Of a DNA stretch of 64,000 nucleotides, positions 21,999 through 32,700 are shown piece by piece; the stretch's first letter is position 1; each line of letters starts with the position of its first letter. The notes under the pieces were generated by a model. That model had not been told where the DNA came from. It worked only from the letters and a program-made list of their open reading frames with translations, and searched no databases. This DNA comes from Phoebastria nigripes. Its lineage: Eukaryota > Chordata > Aves > Procellariiformes > Diomedeidae. Both the position numbers and the translations under genes were made by a program. The stretch spans positions 618,641 through 682,640 of the forward strand of contig JAYKAV010000411.1 in NCBI GenBank assembly GCA_035582835.1, read 5' to 3'.

Positions 21999-24769
21999 AT
22001 GATTCGAGTGTGTTGTGCCCTCCTGAAAAGCTGTTGAGAGATGCAGTGAGATCAGTACAGGGATAGCCTCACCAGAGGCAAATAACGCCGTGCAACACTG
22101 TTCCCTTTAAACAGACATGGAAAGGAAAAAAGCAGCAGCATCTCCCCCTGTGCTGGTGGAGAGACAGGCTTTGGTGAAAGGACAAAAACAAGTGGTGTGC
22201 TGAGCAGTCAGGAGTTTGGAAGGGAGGCAATAAAGGCAATGTTAAGTGATGGAGGCAGAAAGAGCACCAGCAAATTATCTCAGAGCTTGTGGGGCTCCAC
22301 TGCTCTCACCATCTTCAGAAAACCCTGGTGTGTGTACTTGCTTTTACACATCTTTAGATGGTCATTGAGGTTTGACTCAACAAGGACTCAAATGTGTTTG
22401 CCTGGGAACGGGAAGGAGGAAAGATGAGGCTTGCTCCATACAGCAATAGTACAACCAAGTCAACTTCAGTAACTAGCTAAAGCCAGTGCTGCCTACAGTT
22501 TAGCAATAGTCTCTCGGCATCCAGCATGGGCTGCAATACTGGGTCTAGACACTGAGTATAAATTCAGGCAGCTGGTTTGAGCTGGGCTTCATGGTGTTGT
22601 GGATGGTGAGGTAGCTAAGCTAATTTACTGATGCTCTCTCAAGTGTTTTTTACCTTAGCACTATAGATAGACTTAAGCATGACTGCAGATACTCATCAGT
22701 GGTTCAGGGACTATCTAAAATATTTAAAAGTTTGGTAATGTGCTCCCTCTGGAAATAAAAGTAAAAGGCATTTATTGGCACTGAAAGCCTCAAAACACTG
22801 TAGTGAATTAAATCGCTCCTTATTGGAAATGGCAGTATCAAAATGCAAAGATACAAGAATCCTGAAGTCTTCTTCATGGACTCAATAAAACCTGGACATA
22901 GATTTTTTCCTAAGGTTTTTTTTCTTAGAGCATTATTTACAGTATTTAAAGGCATTGCAGAGCTTTCACAGTTGAATTGGCTTCTTTATAGGGAGCTGCA
23001 AACCCTATATAACTACTGCATTATCCCACATTTGCCCATCGAAAGAAAACATAGAAAGCTGTTTTCAGAGTAACTCATTTTGCTAATATTGAAAAAATTG
23101 ACTAGTAAACTACCCAATTAAAGCTATATTAACTAGGATATTTTATCTTACTCTTATTTTCAAGAGTCAACAATCCAAGTACAAGGAGACTAATGACTTA
23201 AAATCCANCCTTCTCTGTACAACTGATGGAGTTTTGTTCCTGGGCTACCTCCTCCTCGATTCATTCAGCGTGAATGGCAGATTCCTACATAGTGTCAAGT
23301 TTCAGATCACCATAGAAACAAACTAGGAGGCAGTTTCATTAATCATTTAGAGCACAAGAAGTCTAGGTCAGTCTGATTGCAGCATATAGAGTATCATCCT
23401 AGCGCCACATGGGACTCAGTTGATTTGAATTAAAAAAGATTAAGCTGCCCCTAGGACGCTCAGCATCATCAGTTTAAGTTCTCATGTAACAGTGGTCTCT
23501 GGAGCCACATGGATTAGGAGACTGAAGCTATGCATTTATTTTTCAGGGCTCAGTGAAACATTAGATGAGTGCAGGTGTCTGAGGGGAAAAAAGGACAAAG
23601 ATCACATATAGTTTTTTAGACTTGTTGCTGTTCTTTTGAAACTGGAAACAATAACTCAGTTTTATTTCTCCAGTGACAGTTACCACTCTTTTTTGGCCAT
23701 GCAATGGTACATCTGTTACCCAATGTTTACAATTTAGATTTATAAAAATTTCATACTATGAACCATAATTTTAGCGCAGAGCTGCAAGTTGGGCATAGAA
23801 CAGTTTACATGAATGCTGACATTTTTTTTCCTGATGGGGTAAAAAAATGCATGAAATAAATACTGGTGACATTTTAGTTTTGCTTGAATTAAGATTTATT
23901 GCTCCCAGGAAACTGAGTTACAGGCAGCTACAAATCAACTTGACTATGAAATAGTTGTATATGTACACCACAAAATGAGCCCCCCCTTCCAAAGTACTCA
24001 CCTTATTTATGGGTCTTCCAGTACTTCAAAGACCTTCAGTAACTTAGTCCAGACTGGTTTATTGCTTCNTAGAACTAAGACATTTCAAGGGGAAAGTTGT
24101 AGGTTACAGTATATTAGGACTCTTTCTCTTGGGCGGCTGAGAATCCCATGATGCTATATGAACTGTTGATCTAAAGCTTATTATAGCATGACTGCCTACA
24201 GTATAATTCTTAAATCTTTTAAGTTATACAGTACTGTCTTTAATCCCAAGCGCTAAACCTTAAAGCAGAACTAGCTTTCCAAAATTCAGAATACCATCTG
24301 TGAGTAGATGTAATTACGCTTTGTCAAAATACAGTTCACTTACTTGCACGGGTGGTCTATGACCTATTTCAAATCAGTTATTTGAATTTTTCAACAAATG
24401 TTTTACATAGAAATATCGGGGAGCAAAATCCCACTTCACAATATTCCTCATGGAGAGAAAAGAAATCCTGTGGACCGAGTTACTCCACTTTGCTCAAGAA
24501 CCCAAAAAAAACCCCACCCTGTGTATTTTACCCATTTGCCCTTGCCGTGCCAGTTACTTGGGCTGTGATAGTTTCATCAACGGTGAAGCCTCCTGTTACA
24601 GCACATCTAGGGGCACGCAAACCAAGTCAGTATTTTGCTGACGTGCTGTCATTTTTAAATGTATCATTCTGGGGATTTCCAGGGAAGAAATGTCATTATG
24701 CTCAGGAAGCATTTTTAGATTTTCATAGCACAGTGCAGACAGACTGATTATTCCCCTGGGAAGGGGAAA
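21999..24769. other. Unique AT-rich noncoding DNA
   Basis: Almost 2.8 kb with no recognised gene. The frame at 24,352-24,747 (131 codons, overlapping a second in another phase) shows no domain. Strong-looking minus-strand donors near 24,000 and 24,333 lack a nearby acceptor. Confidence 0.45.
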
Positions 24770-24905
24770 GTGAGTATTATCCCCACTTTGCACAAGTGGA
24801 AGTTGATATGGAGTTACGCTGAGTTGCCTCAGGCTACAATGGAGACCATGGACCAGCATTGTGGCACTCCTGTTCTCCTGCCCGGTGCCCAGCCCAGGCC
24901 CTCCT
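24770..24905 (-). mobile_element. MIR-type SINE relic, core region
   Basis: The order gtgagtattatccccactttgcacaag, gctgagttgcctcaggctac, gcattgtggcactcctg, ctgcccggtgccc follows the reverse complement of MIR (tattatccccattttacagatg, taacttgcccaaggtcac, gtggcagagc). It is diverged but collinear. Confidence 0.5.
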
Positions 24906-24992
24906 ACTTACAACTTTCTGTCAATTGCTCTTAAGATGGAGAATGCAGGAATTAAAACATACACAAAGAGCCCTGATGGGAGACACAAAACA

Positions 24993-25050
24993 GTTCGTGT
25001 TAGCTAATATTTACTGAGTGCCAGCAATGTGCTGGTTGCTATGCAAACAG
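24993..25050 (-). mobile_element. MIR-type SINE relic, 3' end
   Basis: The segment gctaatatttactgagtgcc followed by agcaatgtgctggttgc resembles the reverse complement of the MIR 3' end (aataacatttattgagtgcttactatgtgccaggca). The order relative to the core at 24,770 is wrong for one intact copy, so this is a separate fragment. Confidence 0.5.
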
Positions 25051-25913
25051 AAGAGAAAAAATGGTCCCTACGCCGTGACATTTGTATGGTCTACTTTGAG
25101 GGTTGCCACCCAGCCGTTTCCAGCCAGGCTGGAGAGCTTTGCCGTCCCCTGATTGCCCATGAGACAGCTGAATTTGCCAGTACAAGGAGGTGTAGCTGTG
25201 GCACCCCGCCTGCAGCAGTGATGGTGGCCAGGCTGTATGTTTGCTGAGCTCCAGCTGACCCCCAGGTGAGTGGCGGTCACCATAGCCACACGTCACTGCT
25301 CCACTGCTCTGAACCCACCAGATGTCTCAACCAGCCTGGACATCTGCCTTCAGCCACAGGCAAAGCCTGGCAGCAATAGTCCCCGCACTTGTGACCCTTG
25401 TTCAAAGCCACTGAGTCTGAAGAGGCACAAAAGCCTGTCCATGACATAAAACAGTGCTGAGCCAGCGGTGTGGGACTGGCCACCACCTCCCCCACCTCAC
25501 CAGGCCCTGCTGTATTTCAGCTGCTCACTTGTTCCCATTTGTTTTAATATTACTTCTTCTTAATTACTCTTTCTCTAACTCCAGTGCAAGTATCTCTCCC
25601 TGTAGTCGCTGCTCCAGCTCCNGGTGCCCCACAGTTAGAGGATGGAGCAGGAGGTCCCCTTCCTGCAGCTTTCATAATGCCCCACAGCCCCTGGGGGCTC
25701 AGGGCTGTGGCTGCACTGCTGCAGCAGCCACACGTACCCCTCCGTGCCCAGAAATGGAGGGCCAGATCAGGCATGTCAGGGGCTGTCTCCAAAGGGAACC
25801 CAGCTGCTGCTGCGGGTTGTTATGAGTCATGTCTTGGATGTGCAATTTTATAGCTATCTTTTTTTTGCTCTTCATCTTTGTGGTCAATGGTGATTTTTAA
25901 GGCCAAAACCTAC
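25051..25913. other. GC-richer unique noncoding DNA
   Basis: The GC content is raised but there is no CpG enrichment. Open frames up to 123 codons occur on both strands over the same bases (25,454-25,853), as expected where stops are rarer. A caggtgagt at 25,263 lacks a convincing acceptor. No gene called. Confidence 0.4.
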
Positions 25914-25954
25914 CTGCTCAGCTCTATAAACAGTTTCTAAAAACTGCCATGGAA
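25914..25954 (-). other. Candidate minus-strand microexon (41 nt)
   Basis: On the minus strand a strong acceptor tract (aattctctccttttcag) ends at 25,955. The donor gagcag followed by gtaggt starts at 25,913. One of three frames is open. There is no homology or partner exon, and chance is a fair explanation. Confidence 0.15.
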
Positions 25955-26726
25955 CTGAAAAGGAGAGAATTTCCTTTTTCTGCCGAATGCACGTCCTCCT
26001 GCAGGGCCTGGGCAGACCTGTGAAGCTGCCTGAGCTCCTTCCAGCTGGAGGGGGTGGCACAGGAGCCCATGTGGGGTCCCTGACTTCTGCTGCTGCCCAA
26101 AGCCACCAGAGAAGACAGCTTCTGCATAGCCCTTTCTAGCCAGGTAGTTGTGGCAGTATTGTTTTTAATAACCATGTAGCAAAATCAATTGCCCTGGCAT
26201 ATATTGCCTACAGTTAGTCTCCAAAACACTTTTTGGCATAAAACACCAAAAGAAAGTTTCACATTCAGTCTGCTATGTAAAGCGAATATAAAACATTTCT
26301 GACTCATTGCATTGGCTGACTTTAATCTTACTTTCCTGCTTTAACTTTAGTGGTAAAAAAGTTATGTTCCTTTTTCATTGCATGTGGAGTGGAGCAGAGC
26401 TACCAGAAGGTTATCTGAATTACTGCACACAGATCATCGTCTGAACCACGTGCTTGTTCCCAGCCTTTCACTGTCAGGCATAACCAATGCCTGACGTAAG
26501 CAATAACTCAAAGATGCTGAGATGTCAAAAAGGATCTGAATCATTCTGTCAATCTTTTTCTCATTCAGCTATTGACCCATAAGTCTGTTTGAACTTGGGA
26601 AGCCTGAGGTCAGAATGAAAAGCATCACTTTTCTTGTAAGCCAAAAATAGCTGACTGAGAAAAAGTGAGCTAATAAAGATGAGGAGGTAATTTTTAATGT
26701 CACTTCTTAGGGTGCAGTAATTTGTC
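25955..26726. other. Unique noncoding DNA
   Basis: No gene or recognised repeat. The first 200 bases are GC-richer, the remainder AT-rich. Confidence 0.5.
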
Positions 26727-26760
26727 TAATCATATTGCCCTGGAATATGATTACATGTAA
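26727..26760. repeat. 10-bp inverted repeat next to a perfect decamer palindrome
   Basis: The arms taatcatatt (26,727-26,736) and aatatgatta (26,744-26,753) are perfectly inverted around the spacer gccctgg. The right arm overlaps a perfect palindrome ttacatgtaa (26,751-26,760). The arms contain homeodomain-like TAATCA/TGATTA cores. Confidence 0.85.
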
Positions 26761-29076
26761 TACATTCACATTACACAGCAGGAAATATATTTGGGAGAGA
26801 AATTATACATTTCTCTTCCATGCTCAACATATGGAAACATGTATAAAATAGGAAAGTCTAAACTCTACCAGTGCTCACAATCTTTTGTCACTGGAGGAAT
26901 AATTGAATTGTGACAAATGAACTAATTTGAGCTTAAGGGAATACAGTTCACCCAATTTAAATAATTCTGGGTTACTGAAAATATGGGTATAAAACAAATC
27001 TCTCTGTCCATACACTAATCGGTGCAAAATTCTTGGCCACTTTTCCATAACCCTCCGGTAGTTGCTGGTAGCAAGCAGAGATTTACTGGAGGAATTAAAG
27101 AAGCTTCATTCCTCCCACCACCAGCAGCTGTTTGGCCCTGCAGTCTTCCTGGGTAGGGCAGAGCTGCATCAATCTGTGGTATGCATGACTCATAGGAAAG
27201 TAATAAAAACCTGGGGATAGAAAAGACCTCAGGAAGGCGACCAGCTGATAGTGGAAGAGCTAGAGCAGCTCATGTAAGATAAAAACATAAGTAGTTGGAA
27301 GACACATGCAGGGGATGCGGCTGGGCAAGTCTTCTTGGATGCTATAAAGTACTGGGACTCCTGCCTGCGCGGCTATCTCCACACACAGTCTGGAGCACTG
27401 TGTAACGCCCATGACCAGAGCTCTTTTCAAACAGAGCTGTGCAAGTGATGCATAAAAGCGATATGCAAGAAATGCCCACCTCTAGACTTGTCAGCCAACT
27501 ACAAACAGATCAAGCTGTTCAGGAAACCTATGGGATCCACAGATTTTCCAGTGACTGATTTTGTTGTTACTATTTCCCAATAGCTAAGGTCCAGAACCAA
27601 AATACAGAAGTGCTCTTTCACTCTGAATATTTCACAAATCTAAATTCATCCATTCTGGGATTAGGTCCATACCTTGGTTCCAAGTTGTAGGTATCATATG
27701 TGCCTTTCCGTTTCATTAAGGCAAAGCATATTTGGGCAGTTGTCATGTAGTGCCTGGAATGTGATGAAAACAAGAGGTCCTGGCTGCCTGCTGCTGAGGA
27801 ACTCCCAAGGCACTTCTCATAGGAGCAGGGGTGTTAACCCTGATATCCTGGTCAAATTCCAACATGGCTAATTATATCCCACTTACCTAAAACTCTGCCA
27901 TACTTTCTCTGCTTGCTGCAAGGACTTGCTGCATGCAGCAGGCTCTCTTCTGTTCCTCTTAAAGGTTATTGCCTTCCACATCAGAGGCAGTTGTATTTAG
28001 GGAATAGCTGCAGTCAGTTACCAGTTTGTAAAATTTCCTGACCAGCACAGGACTGTTGAATGAAAACTGCAGTTATTACTACATAGGGTTTGAGGCGAAA
28101 GAGGCCAAAAGTGCCTGCAAAAGGAAGAGTAAATATACCATGAGATTGCAAATGCAGTTATGGGCAGTCACTCGTGAGCAATAGCAATCACCACAGTGAC
28201 AGTATCCATCATGCTCCCTTATCCAGCCTTTTGCCTGAAGGAGGTTAAGAGAAGGATAAATGCGGATGGGGGCAGAGCACTGAACAAAAGTGTGGGGGAA
28301 GAGCTGCACAGGTCAATATCCCCTGGAGATAACACCAAGGAGCCCAAGGGAGAGAGGGAAAGGACCATGCTTTCTGAGTCCAAGACAGGATAAATTCATA
28401 AGGGCTACCGTCTGCTGATGTTGCTTGTGACAATATAGTAATTCAAGACTTTATAGTAAGTGAATCTTCCTGAGACTCTCAGGCCTGTTTCTTTCGTATA
28501 CTTATTAAATGGTATTAAGAGATTATTGTAGCTGTGTAAAGATACAGTGAGATTGAACAGTGGGAAAAAACATGTGCTTAAATTTTTGACTAAGGAATAA
28601 AATATCAAGGATAACTTTAAAGTTGCAACATTGCATCTTATTGTTGGTTTGGAAAGACAGTGTATGTGTCATGCGTAATACTATGGAAATGGCCGCATGA
28701 TAATCCCAGTGAGGCTTTTTGCATCTTGTTTGGAAATAAATATTTCCAGAAGGAAAGCAAATTATGTAAATGCANCTCTGCCACTTTTTCTACTGGAACC
28801 TCATCTATCTCATTATCTTTTCAGTATCGGCAGCCACCAAAATATCATTGAATTGAACAGATATGACAGGTTCACCAAGAAGTGCCCAGAGCAAACAGAA
28901 GAGTGGATTTCCACACTGTGGAAACCATTCTTACTGTTTTCTTACTCTCTTTCCANGAAAATCAAAGTTGTTTAGATGTCTGCAAAGTATCCCGCTATTT
29001 TGAGAGTCCACAGAGCAACCTCCTTACAGCTNATCTTGTATGGCAGAGTCCTACATTCAAGGTTCTCTTCTCTCTG
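26761..29076. other. Unique noncoding DNA
   Basis: No gene or recognised repeat. The minus-strand donor-like ttaggtaagt near 27,884 has no acceptor in reach. Four Ns fall between 28,775 and 29,332. Confidence 0.45.
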
Positions 29077-29120
29077 ATACATACATATATAGACACATAT
29101 ATATGTACACACACACACAC
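29077..29120. repeat. TA/CA-rich microsatellite
   Basis: Imperfect (atac)/(tatata) units run into an (ac)n tract ending at 29,120. It is a compound simple repeat and likely variable in length. Confidence 0.85.
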
Positions 29121-29589
29121 TGGTTAGATCAGTGGCAGCATAGTGGTTCTGTTATCCAGCAGAATGATTTGAGTTTGCCTGTAATATTTAGCTGAGGAGA
29201 TGGCAGTAGGACGTGCATTTGTTAAATTAAACGCATGGGCGTGCACATGAAGTGTATGCACATGAAGAGCTATTCTCATTCCTGTCTTTAGAAGACAGGT
29301 GCTTCTGTCACAGCTAGCAACCTTCAAAAATNAAAATAAGGGCACAGAGTCTTAAATGCCTCTTCCTTTCTCCTGTGTCTCCCCAAACAGGATGAGGCCA
29401 CGTTAATGGAGTAGCATGAAGTGAACAAGATGACCTAGCAGATGCTGCCAGGATGTACTGTACTTTCCCTCAGATAAATAATGCCTGTCATCTTCAGCAG
29501 GATCAACAAACCCCACATATTCTTTAGAGCATAATAAGAGACAGCGTTACAGAGTTCCAAATTGCTATGTAATTCCATATTCTCTCCCA
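29121..29589. other. Unique noncoding DNA
   Basis: The span 29,210-29,270 is locally rich in gcatgg, gtgcacatg and tgcacatgaag words, a small near-repeat. Nothing else is recognised. Confidence 0.4.
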
Positions 29590-29700
29590 TGCCATTAGCT
29601 CCCCTTATTCCATTTAATGTACATAAATATTAATTACGTGATTATGGGATAAAATACCCATTTATCCAGCTGTTTTTCATTGTCATAAATAGGAGTTTAG
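29590..29700. promoter_or_regulatory. Candidate conserved noncoding element rich in homeodomain-like sites
   Basis: Within about 110 bases there are gccatta, taattac, gattatggg, an inverted ggataaa/tttatcc pair (29,647-29,653 and 29,661-29,667, 7-nt spacer), a cagctg E-box and cataaa. The density of TAAT, GATTA and GATAA words resembles enhancers of developmental genes. This is inference from motif content only. Confidence 0.2.
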
Positions 29701-32700
29701 AGAAAAGAAAAAACATAAAAAATAAACTCTAAAGTGTTGCAATTTAGGACTTCACATTTCAGACTTTTAAACTGCTTTTATTAAGCAGCAGAATTTCACT
29801 GAATGACTCAGAGTTCCCAGAGTAAAAAGTAACAGCAACAACAAAACATTCCTTTTCTGCAAGGACTCTGGGATTTCTCATCCCAGAACTGTAAGAGAAC
29901 TGGGAAAAGGAGACTCCCCCTTCATTGAAGATGACTGTAGTATTTCTTTTTTATTGTAGATGTATTTATACATCACATAAATGAATCCCACAGTTTCTCT
30001 GAGAAAGGAAAGCCCTCCCTCAGGTTAACAAGTGCAGATGCCATCTTCAGTTTGCTTAGATACATGCAGCACACAAATTTAGGGCCAAATCTGTGATTTT
30101 GTCTTGTCCCAGCAGAGCCAGTTTACAGCTTCTCAGCCCTGTTGGCAAAGCAGAATTTCACCAACCCAGAGGGAAATTGTGTTTTGAACGTAGTGGTTTC
30201 TGTAACATAAGATCACTTTGCAGAGAGCAAGCCTGAAAAGGCTGGCTCCCCTGGCCCTATCTAGCTTCTCTTGTCCTTGAGATCTCGTCCTTTCCCCAGA
30301 AGTGCAGAGTTAGCTGGGCAAGCTAACAGCTAATCTCCTCCTCCCCATGCACAGGAAAATAGGTGACTTGTTGCTTCTTGTTACAGGTTGTTGCCTTCAA
30401 TACGGCTAACTTTTGTTCATGACCTGGTGTGGTGCTGCCTCCACTACCTTGTTTTTGGGGGTAACAAGATGTCATAAGCCCAAGAAACACGCACAATGGA
30501 TGGTTATAGAAAAATCATTCCAGACAGGAGGTTCTTCCCAGACCAAAGTCTCAACCCTGTAGTGTGTCCTGCACAGCCTGAGCCATACGGTGGTGCTTGA
30601 AGCACCAAAAAGACACTGAGCTTAAGAGGGACTGCAGGGCAAAACCGTTCATGAGTTTATACATGACTGCTCCTATATCTGTTTTTTCTTCTGATCTGCT
30701 ATAATCGTGTTATTATCCTTATACATTTCTAATCCTTTTTGACTCCTGCTATGCTCTTGATCATTCCTGAACTCNCGTGGAAAATTGGTAATTGTCACAG
30801 TTTGACTTATTAGCAAGACATTTATCTAGGCTTTTCCAATTATCACCTGATATTTCCCTTGTGTAATGCAAAACATGAATGCATCTGATATTAGGGCTGG
30901 CTCACACGAAAATTGTCATAAATGTTATTAGTGGCAAAGTCAAGATGTGTAGAAATCATACTATACGATATATTGCTGAGAGTTTAAAACAGTGATTCTG
31001 AAGAAGCCTTCTATATCCCAAAATCTGGATCAAGAATCAGAGGTGCGTATGTGCCGTTTTAAGCAAGAACTTCTTCTGTGCACTACAATTCTTCCATCCC
31101 AAAGCAAAGTATTTCCAGTCTTTTATATAAGCTGAAAATCAGTATGCAACTACAGATGTATAAAAGCAGATGTCTAAATGACATTAGAAGAGTGCAACAC
31201 AGAAGATGGATTAGTTTTTAGTTTTATCATGTTTCTCTTGTGTACTTCGCGATTTCTATCATAATCAGAAATGTATTACCTCAACAGATTGCTTAAAAAT
31301 TTATGCATGTGACATAATGCTACAATGAACTTTAAGAGGTTGGATTTGAAAAAGGAAAGATGGAAAGTCTGGACTTTGTATTTAAAATCATTTCCTTGCA
31401 ATAAACTCTTCTGGTCTCTGGAGTGGTCTCCCAAGTGGAACTGGTGAGATACATCTGGACAAGACAGTCAGAGTAAGACTGCTCAGAACACTTGAAAATA
31501 TCTCCTGCTTATGTCTTGTTTACAGAGACTGACTGAGTGACAGTCTGCCTTCCGTCATATTGGTCTTCCACGAGTCTCACATTTACTATTCTCAGTTGAC
31601 AAAATGTCCTTTCTTGAAGCAGTACCAGTTAGTCTCTCAGTTTAACTCAAGAAGACACCGTGAATTTTAAACTGGTGTTCAGCATTTGCTTCCTTGCATT
31701 TAAGACATTGTCTTCATCAGACACTGGAATGCGATGTGTCTTCTTTTCTGCAGAGTAGATATTTGATGTGCAAAATAATTTAATGCAGCACATAACATCT
31801 ATTACATCACAGCAATACCTTGCCAGCACTTTAACAAGATTCCCTTTTCTGTATGCAGCTCCAGCACGGGACTTTCACTGAGTTGCGTTGCTTTAAGATG
31901 CAGAACATTGCTTCAGCCCTTCACAAGAAGCCGTCAGCAAAGTTAGCAAATTCCCCAAAACCTTGAGTTGGATGTAGGATTTTGGATTGGCTCAGTATTA
32001 TTTACAGTGTTTTGCTGTTTGTGATTAGGTTTACCAGAAGGCTGGCTGCAAAGTTCTGATCTGGATTTCTCCAAAGTGTTTGGTTCAGTTCTGGGTTGGA
32101 GCACGCTGTAGTCNGCAGTTGTTTCTATCAACATCTGTAAAACATTTGGCATTACTTGAAAATATTAGTCACGATTGTAAAACTAATAAAAGCCCTTCTT
32201 TCATATTTTAACTGTAAGGTGGTCATATATGCTGGGCACTCATCATTGATTTAGATGTTATCTCTCTGCTAGTAATATTTTTGCTGTTCTTGCTCCAAAG
32301 CCTGGATTTTTGATCTGAGAGCAATACTCAGCTGAGAAAATTAGTCTAACTGAAGAGCTGTGCCAGAACTCGGAGGACTTGTAGTTGATTTACATCCAGC
32401 TGCTCTGTACCGATTTGTACCAATTCTCGAGCCTCTCAGACAAACTCTGTGGTAGGTTTCCAGTGTGTCGTAATTAGCAGAATTTTCGTATGCAAAAGAA
32501 GGCTTCTCAATTGATAGCTGAGTCTATAATAAAGATGAGGACTTCATATAAATATTTTAAACACTCTAACTGAACAATATTAGCAAAGTGTCAGGAAATA
32601 AGGGCTTCCCAATATGAGTTACTTGCCTAGGAAAGATAGTCTTATTGAAAGAAATGGACTAAATCCTGATGGCCTTTTCCCTACAGATAAATGCATGAAA

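Noticed and set aside
25255..25275. cccaggtgagt as a splice donor
   Set aside because: The site itself is strong, but no convincing polypyrimidine-AG lies within exon distance upstream, and the open frame there stops at 25,247.
25454..25853. Overlapping 89-123 codon frames on both strands
   Set aside because: They share the same GC-richer bases in three phases, contain an N, and show no domain. Mutual overlap argues against coding.
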